Positions 56,342 through 64,000 of a DNA stretch of 64,000 nt are shown here, piece after piece (position 1 is the first letter of the stretch; every line of letters begins with the position of its first letter). The notes under the pieces were generated by a model. The model was not told the DNA's origin. It did not search any database and saw only the letters and a list, made by a program, of their open reading frames with translations. The DNA lies in NCBI RefSeq assembly GCF_000772045.1, contig NZ_CP009754.1:3906001-3970000 (forward strand). The letters run 5' to 3'. Made by a program: the position numbers and the translations under genes. Source of the DNA: Streptomyces sp. CCM_MD2014 (GTDB taxonomy: Bacteria > Actinomycetota > Actinomycetes > Streptomycetales > Streptomycetaceae).

Positions 56342-56414
56342 GCCGCCTTCGGGATTCGAACCCGAGACCTACGCATTACGAGTGCGTTGCTCTGGCCATC
56401 TGAGCTAAGGCGGC
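56342..56414 (-). tRNA. tRNA-Thr (anticodon CGT)
   Basis: 73 bases with a full cloverleaf on the minus strand: acceptor GCCGCCT/GGGCGGC-type pairing ending GGCGGC, D-arm GCTC AGATGGCCA GAGC, anticodon arm ACGCA CTCGTAA TGCGT (anticodon CGT, reading ACG) and T-arm TCGGG TTCGAAT CCCGA. CCA is not encoded. It sits at the junction of two conserved chromosomal blocks. Confidence 0.97.
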
Positions 56415-56532
56415 GCGCCGTGCACCCATGGTGCGATCAGCAACGTCGGTAAGTCTACACAGTTTCCAGGGGTGCTTCGTACCGGCCCCGGACGCTCGGG
56501 CGCCGCGGCCGGTACGAGGGATTCCGGCGTCG

Positions 56533-58152
56533 TCAGGAGCAGCGCTTGCCGTCCTTCGGGGCCGTTCCGGTCAGCAGGTACGTGTTGATCGCGGAGTCGA
56601 TGCAGGCGCTGCCGCGGCCGTAGGCGGTGTGGCCGTCGCCCTCGTAGGTGAGGAGGCGGCCGGAGGAGAGCTGGTCGGCCAGGGCCTCGGCCCAGCGGTA
56701 GGGGGTGGCCGGGTCGCGGGTGGTGCCGACGACGACGATCGGGGTGGCGCCCGCCGCCTTGATGCGGTGCGGCTCGCCCGTGGGCCGCACCGGCCAGTAC
56801 GCGCAGTTCAGGGAGGACCAGGCGAGGCCCTCGCCGAAGACCGGGGAGGCCTTCTCGAACTCGGGGAGGGCCTTGCGCACCTCGTCCGGGGAGGAGAAGG
56901 CGGCGGGGAGGTCGAGGCAGTTCACGGCGGCGTTGGCGAACATCAGGTTGCTGTAGCCGCCGTCGGACTCGCGCTCGTAGTAGCTGTCGGAGAGGATCAG
57001 CAGGCCCGCGCCGTCCTTCTCCTTGATCGCCGAGGTGAGGGACTCGCGCAGCTGCTGCCAGGCGCCCTCGTCGTACATCGCGGCGATCACGCCGGTGGTG
57101 GCGAGGGACTCCGTGAGCTTGCGGCCGTCGGCGTCGCCGGCGGGAAGGGGCTTCGCGTCCAGGTCGTCGAAGAAGGACGTGAGGTTCTTGCCGACCTGGT
57201 CGGGGGTGGTGTCCTTGTCGCCGAGTGGGCAGTCCGGCTGCTTCACGCAGTCCTTCGCGAAGGACTGGAACGCCGTCTCGAAGCCCGCCGTCTGCTCCAG
57301 GTTCAGGCGGCGCGCGGGCAGGGAAGGGTCCATCGCGCCGTCCAGGACCAGGCGGCCCGCCCGGTCCGGGAACAGGCCGGCGTAGGTCGCGCCGAGGAAC
57401 GTGCCGTACGAGGCTCCGACGTAGTTCAGCTTCTCGTCGCCCAGCACCGCGCGCAGGACGTCCATGTCCCGCGCCGCCTCGACCGTCGAGACGTGGCGCA
57501 GCAGCTTCGGCGCGTCCGCTCCGCAGCCCTCGGCGAACTTCTTGTAGGCGTCGACCAGCTCCTCCGTCTCGCCCGCGTCGTCGGGCGTGACGTCGGTCCG
57601 CGTGTACGCGTCCATCTCGCGGCCGTCGAGGCACTCGACGGGCTCGCTGCGGGCCACCCCGCGGGGGTCGACCGCGACCATGTCGTACTGGGCGCGGACC
57701 TTCGCCGGGTAGCCGATGCCCGCGTACTGCTGGAGGTAGCCGATCGCCGAGCCGCCCGGTCCGCCCGGGTTGACCAGCAGCGAGCCGATCCGCTTGCCGG
57801 GTCCCGTGGCCTTCTTGCGGGCCACCGCGAGCCGGACGTCGCCCTCGGTGGGCTTGGCGTAGTCGAGCGGTGCCTTCATGGTGGCGCACTGGAAGCCGGG
57901 GACGCCGCAGTCGCGCCAGCCGAGCTTCTGCTCGTAGTACGGAGCCAGCTCGGAGGGCGTGCTCTTCGGCAGCGGGGTCAGGGTCGCCGTGGCCGCTTCC
58001 GTCGAGCCCGCCGCCTCCGCCGCGGGGGATCCGGCGGACGTCGACGCGCCCCCGGCCGAGCAGGCGGTGGCGAGCAGCGCGGCGGCGAGCAGCGCTGCTC
58101 GGAAACGGGTGCTGCCGGTGCGGGTCCTGCGGTGAGTGCGCCTTGTGTGCAT
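56533..58152 (-). CDS. Secreted tripeptidyl aminopeptidase, lipoprotein (SlpE-like)
   Basis: 539 residues of the alpha/beta-hydrolase S33 family that release tripeptides from extracellular proteins. Basic N-region, hydrophobic core and lipobox (RAALLAAALLATACSAGG) anchor it outside the membrane. Catalytic triad: nucleophile in LNYVGASYGTFLGATYAGLF, Asp in VVGTTRDPATPYRWAEAL and His in LTYEGDGHTAYGRGSACI; the oxyanion loop GSLLVNPGGPGGSAIGYL precedes. The C-terminal TAP_C domain is present. ATG 58152 has TACGCT (58159-58164) six bases upstream (leaderless). S. lividans SlpD/SlpE are the nearest relatives I recognise. Confidence 0.9.
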   Translation of the reverse strand: MHTRRTHRRTRTGSTRFRAALLAAALLATACSAGGASTSAGSPAAEAAGSTEAATATLTPLPKSTPSELAPYYEQKLGWRDCGVPGFQCATMKAPLDYAKPTEGDVRLAVARKKATGPGKRIGSLLVNPGGPGGSAIGYLQQYAGIGYPAKVRAQYDMVAVDPRGVARSEPVECLDGREMDAYTRTDVTPDDAGETEELVDAYKKFAEGCGADAPKLLRHVSTVEAARDMDVLRAVLGDEKLNYVGASYGTFLGATYAGLFPDRAGRLVLDGAMDPSLPARRLNLEQTAGFETAFQSFAKDCVKQPDCPLGDKDTTPDQVGKNLTSFFDDLDAKPLPAGDADGRKLTESLATTGVIAAMYDEGAWQQLRESLTSAIKEKDGAGLLILSDSYYERESDGGYSNLMFANAAVNCLDLPAAFSSPDEVRKALPEFEKASPVFGEGLAWSSLNCAYWPVRPTGEPHRIKAAGATPIVVVGTTRDPATPYRWAEALADQLSSGRLLTYEGDGHTAYGRGSACIDSAINTYLLTGTAPKDGKRCS

Positions 58153-58261
58153 CCGTCGAGCGTAACGCTCCGCGACCGTCCCATCGCGGTGCGTGCTTCG
58201 CGTGCCTCGTACGGGCTACGGCGTCAACGCCCGATGCCTTCCGCGGAGCGAGGGCGCGTGC

Positions 58262-59467
58262 TCAGCCTGCCCTGAGGGCCATCGTCATCGCCTCCACCGC
58301 CAGCAGCGGGGGCACATTGCGGTCGAGGGCCTCGCCGCAGGCCGCGATCGCCTCGATGCGGCGCAGCGTGGACTCGGGCGTGCTGCCACGGGCGAGCCGC
58401 TCCAGGGAGTCCTCCGCGTCGGCGTTGGCGATCGCCACGCGGGAGCCGAGCTGGAGCGCCAGAACGTCGCGGTAGAAGCCGGTCAGCTCGCTCAGGGCCA
58501 GATCGAGGCTGTTGCGCTGGGTACGTGCCTTGCGGCGCTTCTGGTCGGCCTCCAGTTCCTTCATCACGCCGGCCGTGCCGCGGGGCAGCCGGCCGCCCTG
58601 GGCCGCTCCGAGCGCTGCCTTCAGTTCCTCGGTCTCCTTGGTGTCCATCTCCTCGGCGAGCTGCTTGGCGTCCTCCGCCGCGGCGTCGACCAGCTCCTGG
58701 GCCGCCTTGAGGGCCCCGCCGACGTCCTCGACCCGCAGGGGCAGCTTCAGCACGGCCTCCCGGCGGGCCCGGGCGGCCTGGTCCGTGGCCAGCCGGCGGG
58801 CACGGTCGATGTGGCCCTGGGTGGCGCGGGCCGCCGCGGCGGCGACGTCCGGCTCGATGCCCTCGCGCCGTACGAGCATGTCGGCGACGGCCTGGACCGA
58901 CGGCGTGCGCAGGTTCAGGTGGCGACAGCGGGAGCGGATCGTGGGCAGGACGTCCTCGACGGAGGGGGCGCACAGCAGCCAGACGGTGCGCGGGGCCGGT
59001 TCCTCCACGGCCTTCAGGACGGCGTTGGCCGACTTCTCGTTGAGCCGCTCGGCCTCCTCGACGAGGATGATCTGCCAGCGGCCGTTCGCGGGCGAGGTGA
59101 ACGACTTGCGGACGGTGTCCCGCATGTCCTTGGCCAGGATCTCGGCGCCCATGGCGACCACGGTGCTGACGTCCGCGTGGGTGCCGACCAGCGCCGTGTG
59201 ACACCCGTCGCAGAAGCCGCAGCCGGGGACGCCGCCGAGGGCGCGGTCGGGGCTCACGCACTGCAACGCGGCGGCGAAGGCCCGCGCCGCCTGGGTCACG
59301 CCGGAACCGGGCGGGCCCGTGAACAGCCAGGCGTGCGTCATGCTCGTCGCCTGCGGGAGGGGGCCGTCGGCCGCGGCGGCGGTGACGAAGGCGTCGGCAT
59401 CCCGGGCGGCGGCGACGAGCGGCTCGCACACCTTCTCCTGCCCGACGAGGTCGTCCCACACGGTCAT
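58262..59467 (-). CDS. holB: DNA polymerase III delta' subunit
   Basis: Clamp-loader subunit, 401 residues. AAA+ domain with a zinc module (CGFCDGCHTALVGTHADV; two further Cys in CVSPDRALGGVPGC), strand FTSPANGRWQIILVEEAERL, sensor 1 WLLCAPSVEDVLPTIRSRCR (SRC motif). The Walker A loop reads GPPGSGVTQAARAF: the Lys is missing, as is common in delta' subunits that do not hydrolyse ATP. The C-terminal collar domain follows with an Arg/Lys-rich end near QKRRKARTQRNSLDLALSEL. Directly downstream of the thymidylate kinase fusion, as in many actinobacteria. Confidence 0.93.
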   Translation of the reverse strand: MTVWDDLVGQEKVCEPLVAAARDADAFVTAAAADGPLPQATSMTHAWLFTGPPGSGVTQAARAFAAALQCVSPDRALGGVPGCGFCDGCHTALVGTHADVSTVVAMGAEILAKDMRDTVRKSFTSPANGRWQIILVEEAERLNEKSANAVLKAVEEPAPRTVWLLCAPSVEDVLPTIRSRCRHLNLRTPSVQAVADMLVRREGIEPDVAAAAARATQGHIDRARRLATDQAARARREAVLKLPLRVEDVGGALKAAQELVDAAAEDAKQLAEEMDTKETEELKAALGAAQGGRLPRGTAGVMKELEADQKRRKARTQRNSLDLALSELTGFYRDVLALQLGSRVAIANADAEDSLERLARGSTPESTLRRIEAIAACGEALDRNVPPLLAVEAMTMALRAG

Positions 59468-59555
59468 GGGTCACGCCGTCCTTCCGTCGCACTGAGCCGG
59501 CCGCACCGGGCCGCCACGCTGATACGCCTCGCTGTTCCGCGGCGCGCCCTCCATT

Positions 59556-59599
59556 GTGCGGGGCGGCACCGACAACCGTGCGGGGCGGCACCGGCAACG
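59556..59599 (-). repeat. 22-base tandem duplication between holB and tmk
   Basis: GTGCGGGGCGGCACCGACAAC C at 59556-59577 is followed at once by a copy differing in two bases (59578-59599). It lies in the 197-base intergenic stretch 59468-59664, which contains no gene. Confidence 0.7.
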
Positions 59600-59664
59600 C
59601 GGCGGGACGCCCGGGGCGCGGGCCCCGGACGCCCCGGTACGCAGATGCTCAGGTACTCACGTGC

Positions 59665-62600
59665 TCAGCGCCGTCCCCGGCCCCTGCCCCGGCCGCCGCG
59701 GCCGTCGTCGTCCCGGCCTGCCTCGTCCTCGTCGTGCGGCCCGAGCAGTTCGTCCGCCAGCGTCGGCAGGTCGTCCAGCGGCGTCTCCTCGGCCCAGTCG
59801 GAGCGGCGCCTGCGTGGCGGTGCCTGGTCGGGGTCGATCCGGGGCAGCTCGCGCGTGCGGTCCTGGGCCTCCTCTGCGGGACCCTCCTCGCGGAAGAAGC
59901 CCGGCGGGACCCGGTCGGCGGGGTCGTCCCCGCGCACGGGCGGCAGTACGGCCGTCTCGTCGGCGGCACCCGGCGGCGTCACGGGCGGCAGGACCGCCGT
60001 CTCGTCGGCGTCCCGCGGCTCTACCGCCGGCAGCACCGCCGTCTCGTCCGCCGCGCCGGACGGCACCTGCGGCCTGGGCAGCTCGGTCGTCACCTCGGAC
60101 TCGGACTCGCCGGACGTCCGGCCGCCGTCGTCGGGCCTGGGGCGGGCACCGTCCTCGGCGTCGTCGGCCCGGTCCTCGTCCGGCGTGTCCCGCACCGGGC
60201 GCAGTACGGCCGTGTCCTCCACCGGTCCGCCGGAGGCGTTGGCCGGGGTGACGACCGGGGTCGGCACGGTCGCCGCGTCGGAGGGCGCCGAGGCCGCCGG
60301 CTTCGGGCGGGGTGCGTCCGCCGCCGCGGGGGCCGCCGGCCTGGGCCCGGCCGCAGCCGCTGCCGCCGCCTGCTCCGCCGCCCGGCGTGCCTCCTCGGCG
60401 CGCAGCAGGGCCTCCTCGGCCTTGCGCTGCTTCTCCAGGCGCCGGGCCTCGGCCTCGGCACGCAGCCGCTCCTCCTCCTCGGCCTGCTTGCGGCGCCGCT
60501 CCTCCTCGGCCCGCAGCCGGGCCTCCTCCTCGGCGCGGGCCTTCTCCTCCGCGAGGAGCCGTGCCCGCTCCTCCTCGGCCTTGCGACGTGCTTCCTCGGC
60601 CCGCTGCCTGGCCTCCTCGGCCTGCCGCTCGGCCTCGCGCCGCTGCGCCTCCTCCAGCTCGCGCCGCTTGCGCTCCTCCTCCTCGGCGCGCACTCGCGCC
60701 TCCTCCTCGAGGCGCTCGCGCTCCAGGCGCTCCTCCTCGGCCTTGCGCGCGGCCTCTTCCTCGGCCTTGCGACGGGCCTCCTCCTCGGCCTTGCGGCGCG
60801 CCTCCTCCCGGGCCTTGATCTCGGCCTCGGACAGCGGCAGCACCTGGTCGAGCCGGTGGCGTACGACGCTGGTGACGGCCTCGGGCTCCTGCCCGGCGTC
60901 CACGACCAGGTAACGCCCCGGGTCGGCGGCGGCGAGGGTGAGGAATCCGGAGCGCACGCGCGCGTGGAACTCGGCGGGCTCCGACTCCAGCCGGTCCGGC
61001 GCCTCGGTGAACCGCTCGCGGGCGGCCTCCGGCGCCACGTCCAGCAGGACGGTCAGGTGCGGTACGAGCCCGTTGGTGGCCCAGCGGTTGATGCGGGCGA
61101 TCTCGGTCGGCGACAGGTCGCGGCCGGCGCCCTGATAGGCGACCGAGGAGTCGATGTAGCGGTCGGAGACGACCACGGCGCCGCGCTCCAGGGCGGGCCG
61201 GACCACGGTGTCGACGTGCTCCGCGCGGTCGGCGGCGTACAGCAGCGCCTCCGCGCGGTGCGACAGCCCGGCACTGGAGACGTCCAGCAGGATGGAGCGC
61301 AGGCGCTTGCCCACCGGGGTCGCACCCGGCTCGCGGGTGAGCACGACCTCGTGGCCCTTGCCGCGGATCCACTCGGCGAGGGCCTCGGCCTGGGTGGACT
61401 TGCCCGCGCCGTCGCCGCCCTCCAGGGCGATGAAGAAACCGTTCGTCGCGGGCGTCGGCACCGGGTCGTCGCCGCCGAGCAGCGCGTCCCGCAGGTCGTG
61501 CCGCAGCGGCACGCCGGAGCGGTCGTCGGCCTTGGCCAGTACCAGCGCGGCCAGCGGCAGCAGCAGGGCGCCGAGCAGCATCAGGACGAACGCGGCGCCG
61601 CCGTGGGCGAAGACGAACTTGCCGCTTTCCAGCCGGTGCGGTCCGATCGCCGCGGCCAGCACGGGTCCGACGACCGCGCCCAGCGCCACGTAGACCCGGA
61701 CGACCGCGTGCAGGTGCTCGGTGATCCGGGCCCGGCGGTGGTCCTCGGTCTCCTGGTCGAGCAGCGCGTGCCCGGTGTTCGCGGCGACGCCCGCGCCGAC
61801 GCCGGTCAGCGCCAGGAGCAGCAGCACGGTGGTGTCGTCCGGGACGAGTCCGGCGGCCAGCAGGGTGACGCCGGCGAAGGCGATCGCCAGGGCGAGCAGC
61901 CGCCGGCGCGACAGGGAGGGCAGCACGGCGGGGGCGGTGCGGATGCCGACGACCACGCCGCCGGTCAGCGCGCCCACCGCCAGGCCGTACAGCACGGGGC
62001 CGCCGCCCAGGTCCTTGGCGTGCAGCACGGCCACGGCGACCGTGGCGGCCACCACCGCGGCGACCGCGGCGCAGGCGAACACCAGCAGCGGGAGCGCGCC
62101 GGTGCGGCCCTTGTCGACGCCGTCGCCACCGTTGCCGCCGCTCCTGGGGCGGCGCATGCCCTCCAGCGGCGACCGCGCGCGCGGGGTGCGCACCGCGGGC
62201 AGCTCCAGGAAGGTCACCACGGACAGGGAGGCGGCGAAGAGTCCGGCCGCCACGTACGAGGCGAGCGCCGCCTGGTGGCCGGCGAACCAGTCGGCGCCGG
62301 CGCCCAGCAGGTTGTTCAGGAGCCCGGCGACGACCAGGACCGCGGCCGCGAGGGGGATCGCGACGAAGCTCGTGCGCAGCGACAGGCGGCGCAGCGCGTC
62401 CATGTGGTCCGGCAGCGGCCTCACCGTCGCGCCCTCCAGCGGCGGGGCGGGCAGCAGCGCGGGTGCCGCGCTCTCCCGGCACACGGTCCAGAAGCGCTCG
62501 GCGACGCCGGTGACGAAGACGGTCACCAGGAGGACGGCGAGCGCGTTGCCGGGCGTCCAGTCGATCCACAGCGGGGCGACGACCAGCAGGGCGGCCCGCA

Positions 62601-62976
62601 GCCCGTCGGCGCCGACCATGGTCCAGCGCCGGTCGAGCGGGCCGTCCTGCGAGGTGAGTGAGGTCAGGGGCCCGAGCAGGACGGCGCCGAAGAGCAGCGT
62701 CGCCAGGATGCGGACGCCGAAAACGGTCGCCACTGCGAACGCCACGCCCCGGTAGCCCCCGCCGAAGGAGCCCGCGCCGATCGCGGCCTGGACCGCGAGG
62801 AGGACCAGCACCAGGAGGGCGAGGATGTCGCCGACACCTCCCACGAGCTGTGCGCTCCACAAACGCCTCAGCTGCGGACGGCGCAGCAGGGCACGGACGG
62901 CGCGCTCGCGGGAGTCCGCGACCAGGGCGTCGTCCGGGGCGGGGTGAGGGGCCGTTGGCTGCTCGGCTCGCGTCAT
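59665..62976 (-). CDS. tmk: Thymidylate kinase fused to an MFS-like membrane domain
   Basis: 1103 residues, five times the size of ordinary TMP kinase. Residues ~50-510 form about twelve transmembrane helices of an MFS-like module (LLVLVLLAVQAAIGAGSFGG; ALRAALLVVAPLWIDWTPGN; IPLAAAVLVVAGLLNNLLGA; and others). Residues ~515-730 are the kinase: P-loop FIALEGGDGAGKSTQAEALA, TREPGATPVGKRL, DRYIDSSVAYQGAGRDL and the LID-equivalent. Then a Glu/Arg-rich coiled coil (~735-880, AEEEARRKAEEEAARKAEEE-like) and a long acidic/Pro-rich tail with repeated DETAVLP units. Makes dTDP for DNA synthesis. ATG 62976 has TAGGCT six bases upstream. Confidence 0.92.
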   Translation of the reverse strand: MTRAEQPTAPHPAPDDALVADSRERAVRALLRRPQLRRLWSAQLVGGVGDILALLVLVLLAVQAAIGAGSFGGGYRGVAFAVATVFGVRILATLLFGAVLLGPLTSLTSQDGPLDRRWTMVGADGLRAALLVVAPLWIDWTPGNALAVLLVTVFVTGVAERFWTVCRESAAPALLPAPPLEGATVRPLPDHMDALRRLSLRTSFVAIPLAAAVLVVAGLLNNLLGAGADWFAGHQAALASYVAAGLFAASLSVVTFLELPAVRTPRARSPLEGMRRPRSGGNGGDGVDKGRTGALPLLVFACAAVAAVVAATVAVAVLHAKDLGGGPVLYGLAVGALTGGVVVGIRTAPAVLPSLSRRRLLALAIAFAGVTLLAAGLVPDDTTVLLLLALTGVGAGVAANTGHALLDQETEDHRRARITEHLHAVVRVYVALGAVVGPVLAAAIGPHRLESGKFVFAHGGAAFVLMLLGALLLPLAALVLAKADDRSGVPLRHDLRDALLGGDDPVPTPATNGFFIALEGGDGAGKSTQAEALAEWIRGKGHEVVLTREPGATPVGKRLRSILLDVSSAGLSHRAEALLYAADRAEHVDTVVRPALERGAVVVSDRYIDSSVAYQGAGRDLSPTEIARINRWATNGLVPHLTVLLDVAPEAARERFTEAPDRLESEPAEFHARVRSGFLTLAAADPGRYLVVDAGQEPEAVTSVVRHRLDQVLPLSEAEIKAREEARRKAEEEARRKAEEEAARKAEEERLERERLEEEARVRAEEEERKRRELEEAQRREAERQAEEARQRAEEARRKAEEERARLLAEEKARAEEEARLRAEEERRRKQAEEEERLRAEAEARRLEKQRKAEEALLRAEEARRAAEQAAAAAAAGPRPAAPAAADAPRPKPAASAPSDAATVPTPVVTPANASGGPVEDTAVLRPVRDTPDEDRADDAEDGARPRPDDGGRTSGESESEVTTELPRPQVPSGAADETAVLPAVEPRDADETAVLPPVTPPGAADETAVLPPVRGDDPADRVPPGFFREEGPAEEAQDRTRELPRIDPDQAPPRRRRSDWAEETPLDDLPTLADELLGPHDEDEAGRDDDGRGGRGRGRGRR

Positions 62977-63031
62977 GCGTTCAGCCTATCGGTCGGCGCC
63001 GACAGTCCGGTGTGCCCGGCCGAACGTACGC

Positions 63032-63062
63032 ACGCCCCGACACCGAATTGATGCCGGGGCGT
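63032..63062 (-). terminator. topA terminator candidate
   Basis: ACGCCCCGACA (63032-63042) pairs with TGCCGGGGCGT (63052-63062) with one mismatch, 60 bases after the topA stop on the minus strand. The rest of 62977-63121 is empty. Confidence 0.65.
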
Positions 63063-63121
63063 TCGTTTCGCGAAGAGCGTGTGACGAAGAGCCTGCGCGA
63101 AGACGGGTGCCTGAGCCGGGC

Positions 63122-64000
63122 TCAGTCCTCCGACGCCTTGGACGCGGTCGCCTTCTTGGCGGCCGTCTTGGCGGTCGTCTTCTTCGCCGTGCTCTTGGCG
63201 GCGGTCTTCTTGGCCGCCGTGGTCTTCGCCGCGGCCGTCTTCTTGGTCGCCGCCGCCTTCTTGGCCGGGGCCTTCTTGGCGGCCGTCTTCTTCACGGCCT
63301 TCTTCGCCGTCTTCTTGGCGGGTCCCTTGGCGCGCTTCTCGGCCAGCAGCTCGTAGCCGCGCTCGGGCGTGATCTCCTCGACGCTGTCGCCGGAGCGCAG
63401 GGTCGCGTTGGTCTCGCCGTCGGTGACGTACGGGCCGAAGCGGCCGTCCTTGACCACCACCGGCTTCTCGCTGACCGGGTCGGTGCCCAGCTCCTTCAGC
63501 GGCGGCTTGGCCGCGGCCCGGCCACGCTGCTTGGGCTGGGCGTAGATCGCCAGCGCCTCCTCCAGCGTGATGTCGAAGAGCTGCTCCTCGGTCTGGAGGG
63601 ACCGCGAGTCCGTGCCCTTCTTCAGGTACGGGCCGTAGCGGCCGTTCTGCGCGGTGATCTCCACGCCTTCGGCGTCGGTGCCGACGACGCGCGGCAGCGA
63701 CATGAGCCTCAGGGCGTCGTCGAGGGTCACCGTGTCCAGGGACATCGACTTGAACAGCGAGGCCGTCCGCGGCTTCACGGCGTTCTTGCCGGTCTTCGGG
63801 GTGCCCTCGGGGAGCACCTCGGTGACGTACGGGCCGTAGCGGCCGTCCTTGGCGACGATGGCGTGGCCGGTGGCCGGGTCGGTGCCCAGCTCGAAGTCGC
63901 CGCTCGGCTTGGCGAGCAGCTCCTCCGCCAGCTCGACGGACAGCTCGTCGGGGGCCAGGTCCTCGGGGACGTCGGCGCGCTGGTGGTTCTCGGAGTCCTT
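63122..64000 (-). CDS. topA: DNA topoisomerase I, C-terminal part (runs off right edge)
   Basis: The last 293 codons of type IA topoisomerase, which relaxes negative supercoils. Only the C-terminal region is present: three topoisomerase C-terminal repeats, each with a GRYGPYV/L or GRFGPYV core (AKDGRYGPYVTEVLPEG; TAQNGRYGPYLKKGTDS; VVKDGRFGPYVTDGETN), none with zinc-binding Cys, followed by a basic Lys/Ala tail of ~65 residues (KKTAKKAVKKTAAKKAPAKK onward) typical of actinobacterial TopA and important for processivity. The catalytic Tyr lies outside the window. Upstream of, and co-oriented with, the tmk fusion. Confidence 0.95.
   Translation of the reverse strand, partial: KDSENHQRADVPEDLAPDELSVELAEELLAKPSGDFELGTDPATGHAIVAKDGRYGPYVTEVLPEGTPKTGKNAVKPRTASLFKSMSLDTVTLDDALRLMSLPRVVGTDAEGVEITAQNGRYGPYLKKGTDSRSLQTEEQLFDITLEEALAIYAQPKQRGRAAAKPPLKELGTDPVSEKPVVVKDGRFGPYVTDGETNATLRSGDSVEEITPERGYELLAEKRAKGPAKKTAKKAVKKTAAKKAPAKKAAATKKTAAAKTTAAKKTAAKSTAKKTTAKTAAKKATASKASED

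Noticed and set aside
58262..59467. Degenerate Walker A in holB as evidence of a broken gene
   Set aside because: Loss of the P-loop lysine is usual in delta' subunits; all other parts are intact.
59554..62661. 1035-codon frame antisense to the thymidylate kinase fusion
   Set aside because: Gly/Arg/Gln-rich shadow of the coiled-coil coding region; no start signal or homology.

Overview
The window is a contiguous piece of a Streptomyces (or very close relative) chromosome. Base composition is very GC-rich, and reading frames show the strong third-position G/C bias that makes long antisense shadow frames. Gene content fits: lsr2, a complete tipA gene with its thiopeptide-responsive promoter, an XRE/DUF397/HATPase regulatory trio, duplicated cysteine-free ribosomal proteins, SlpE-type peptidase, and many genes whose -10 hexamer lies 6-7 bases before the start codon (leaderless transcripts). 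From memory, gene order from lsr2 to topA follows the S. coelicolor core chromosome, but no database was searched.

Layout. 0-3.2 kb: 5' part of lsr2, an ArgA-type acetyltransferase, a BlaI-type repressor, two small unknown genes, then GC-rich mosaic repeat A. 3.2-8.7 kb: coaX, nadC, nadB, panC and a DUF2520 oxidoreductase, a tightly packed CoA/NAD operon. 8.9-23.3 kb: a threonine-aldolase-like lyase, an ArsR-type regulator with a palindromic operator, a TmrB-like ATPase, a NarL-type two-component pair, a MidA-family methyltransferase overlapping tail-to-tail with an orphan nuoD paralogue, two YdbS/YdbT-like PH proteins, a coiled-coil membrane protein, and a divergent pair made of a membrane esterase and an MprF/LysX-like DUF2156 protein. 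23.3-24.0 kb: mosaic repeat B, an inverted copy of A. 24.0-28.7 kb: folP, an NTF2-like gene, folB, folK, a DUF3180 gene, a broken intein-like homing-endonuclease gene and folE. 28.8-36.4 kb: ftsH, hpt, tilS, a DUF2342 metalloprotease, dacB, ppa. 36.5-46.8 kb: ThrE-like exporter, DedA protein, tipA, glutamate decarboxylase, PadR-controlled ABC exporter, aldehyde dehydrogenase. 46-48 kb: the XRE/HATPase/DUF397 trio. 48.2-50.7 kb: a Zur-type zinc-starvation island with S18, COG0523, L31, L33, L28 and S14. 50.7-55.7 kb: lipoprotein, DUF2786 protein, a Clp-N/HTH protein with a striking double operator, and an A-family DNA polymerase. 55.7-64 kb: a short relic-bearing junction at tRNA-Thr(CGT), then slpE-like peptidase, holB, an MFS-thymidylate kinase fusion and the 3' part of topA.

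Functionally the window joins cofactor synthesis (pantothenate/CoA, NAD, folate), nucleotide salvage and replication (hpt, tmk, holB, topA), envelope maintenance (ftsH, dacB, DedA, MprF-like, SlpE) and several stress switches that each carry a readable operator. The features most worth a second look are: the paired directional mosaic repeats; the homing-endonuclease relic killed by an exact 11-bp duplication and lying at the edge of an inverted folate block; the methyltransferase/NuoD2 pair; the 27-bp element repeated on both sides of the XRE trio; and the Clp-N promoter whose -35 and -10 each sit inside a palindrome.
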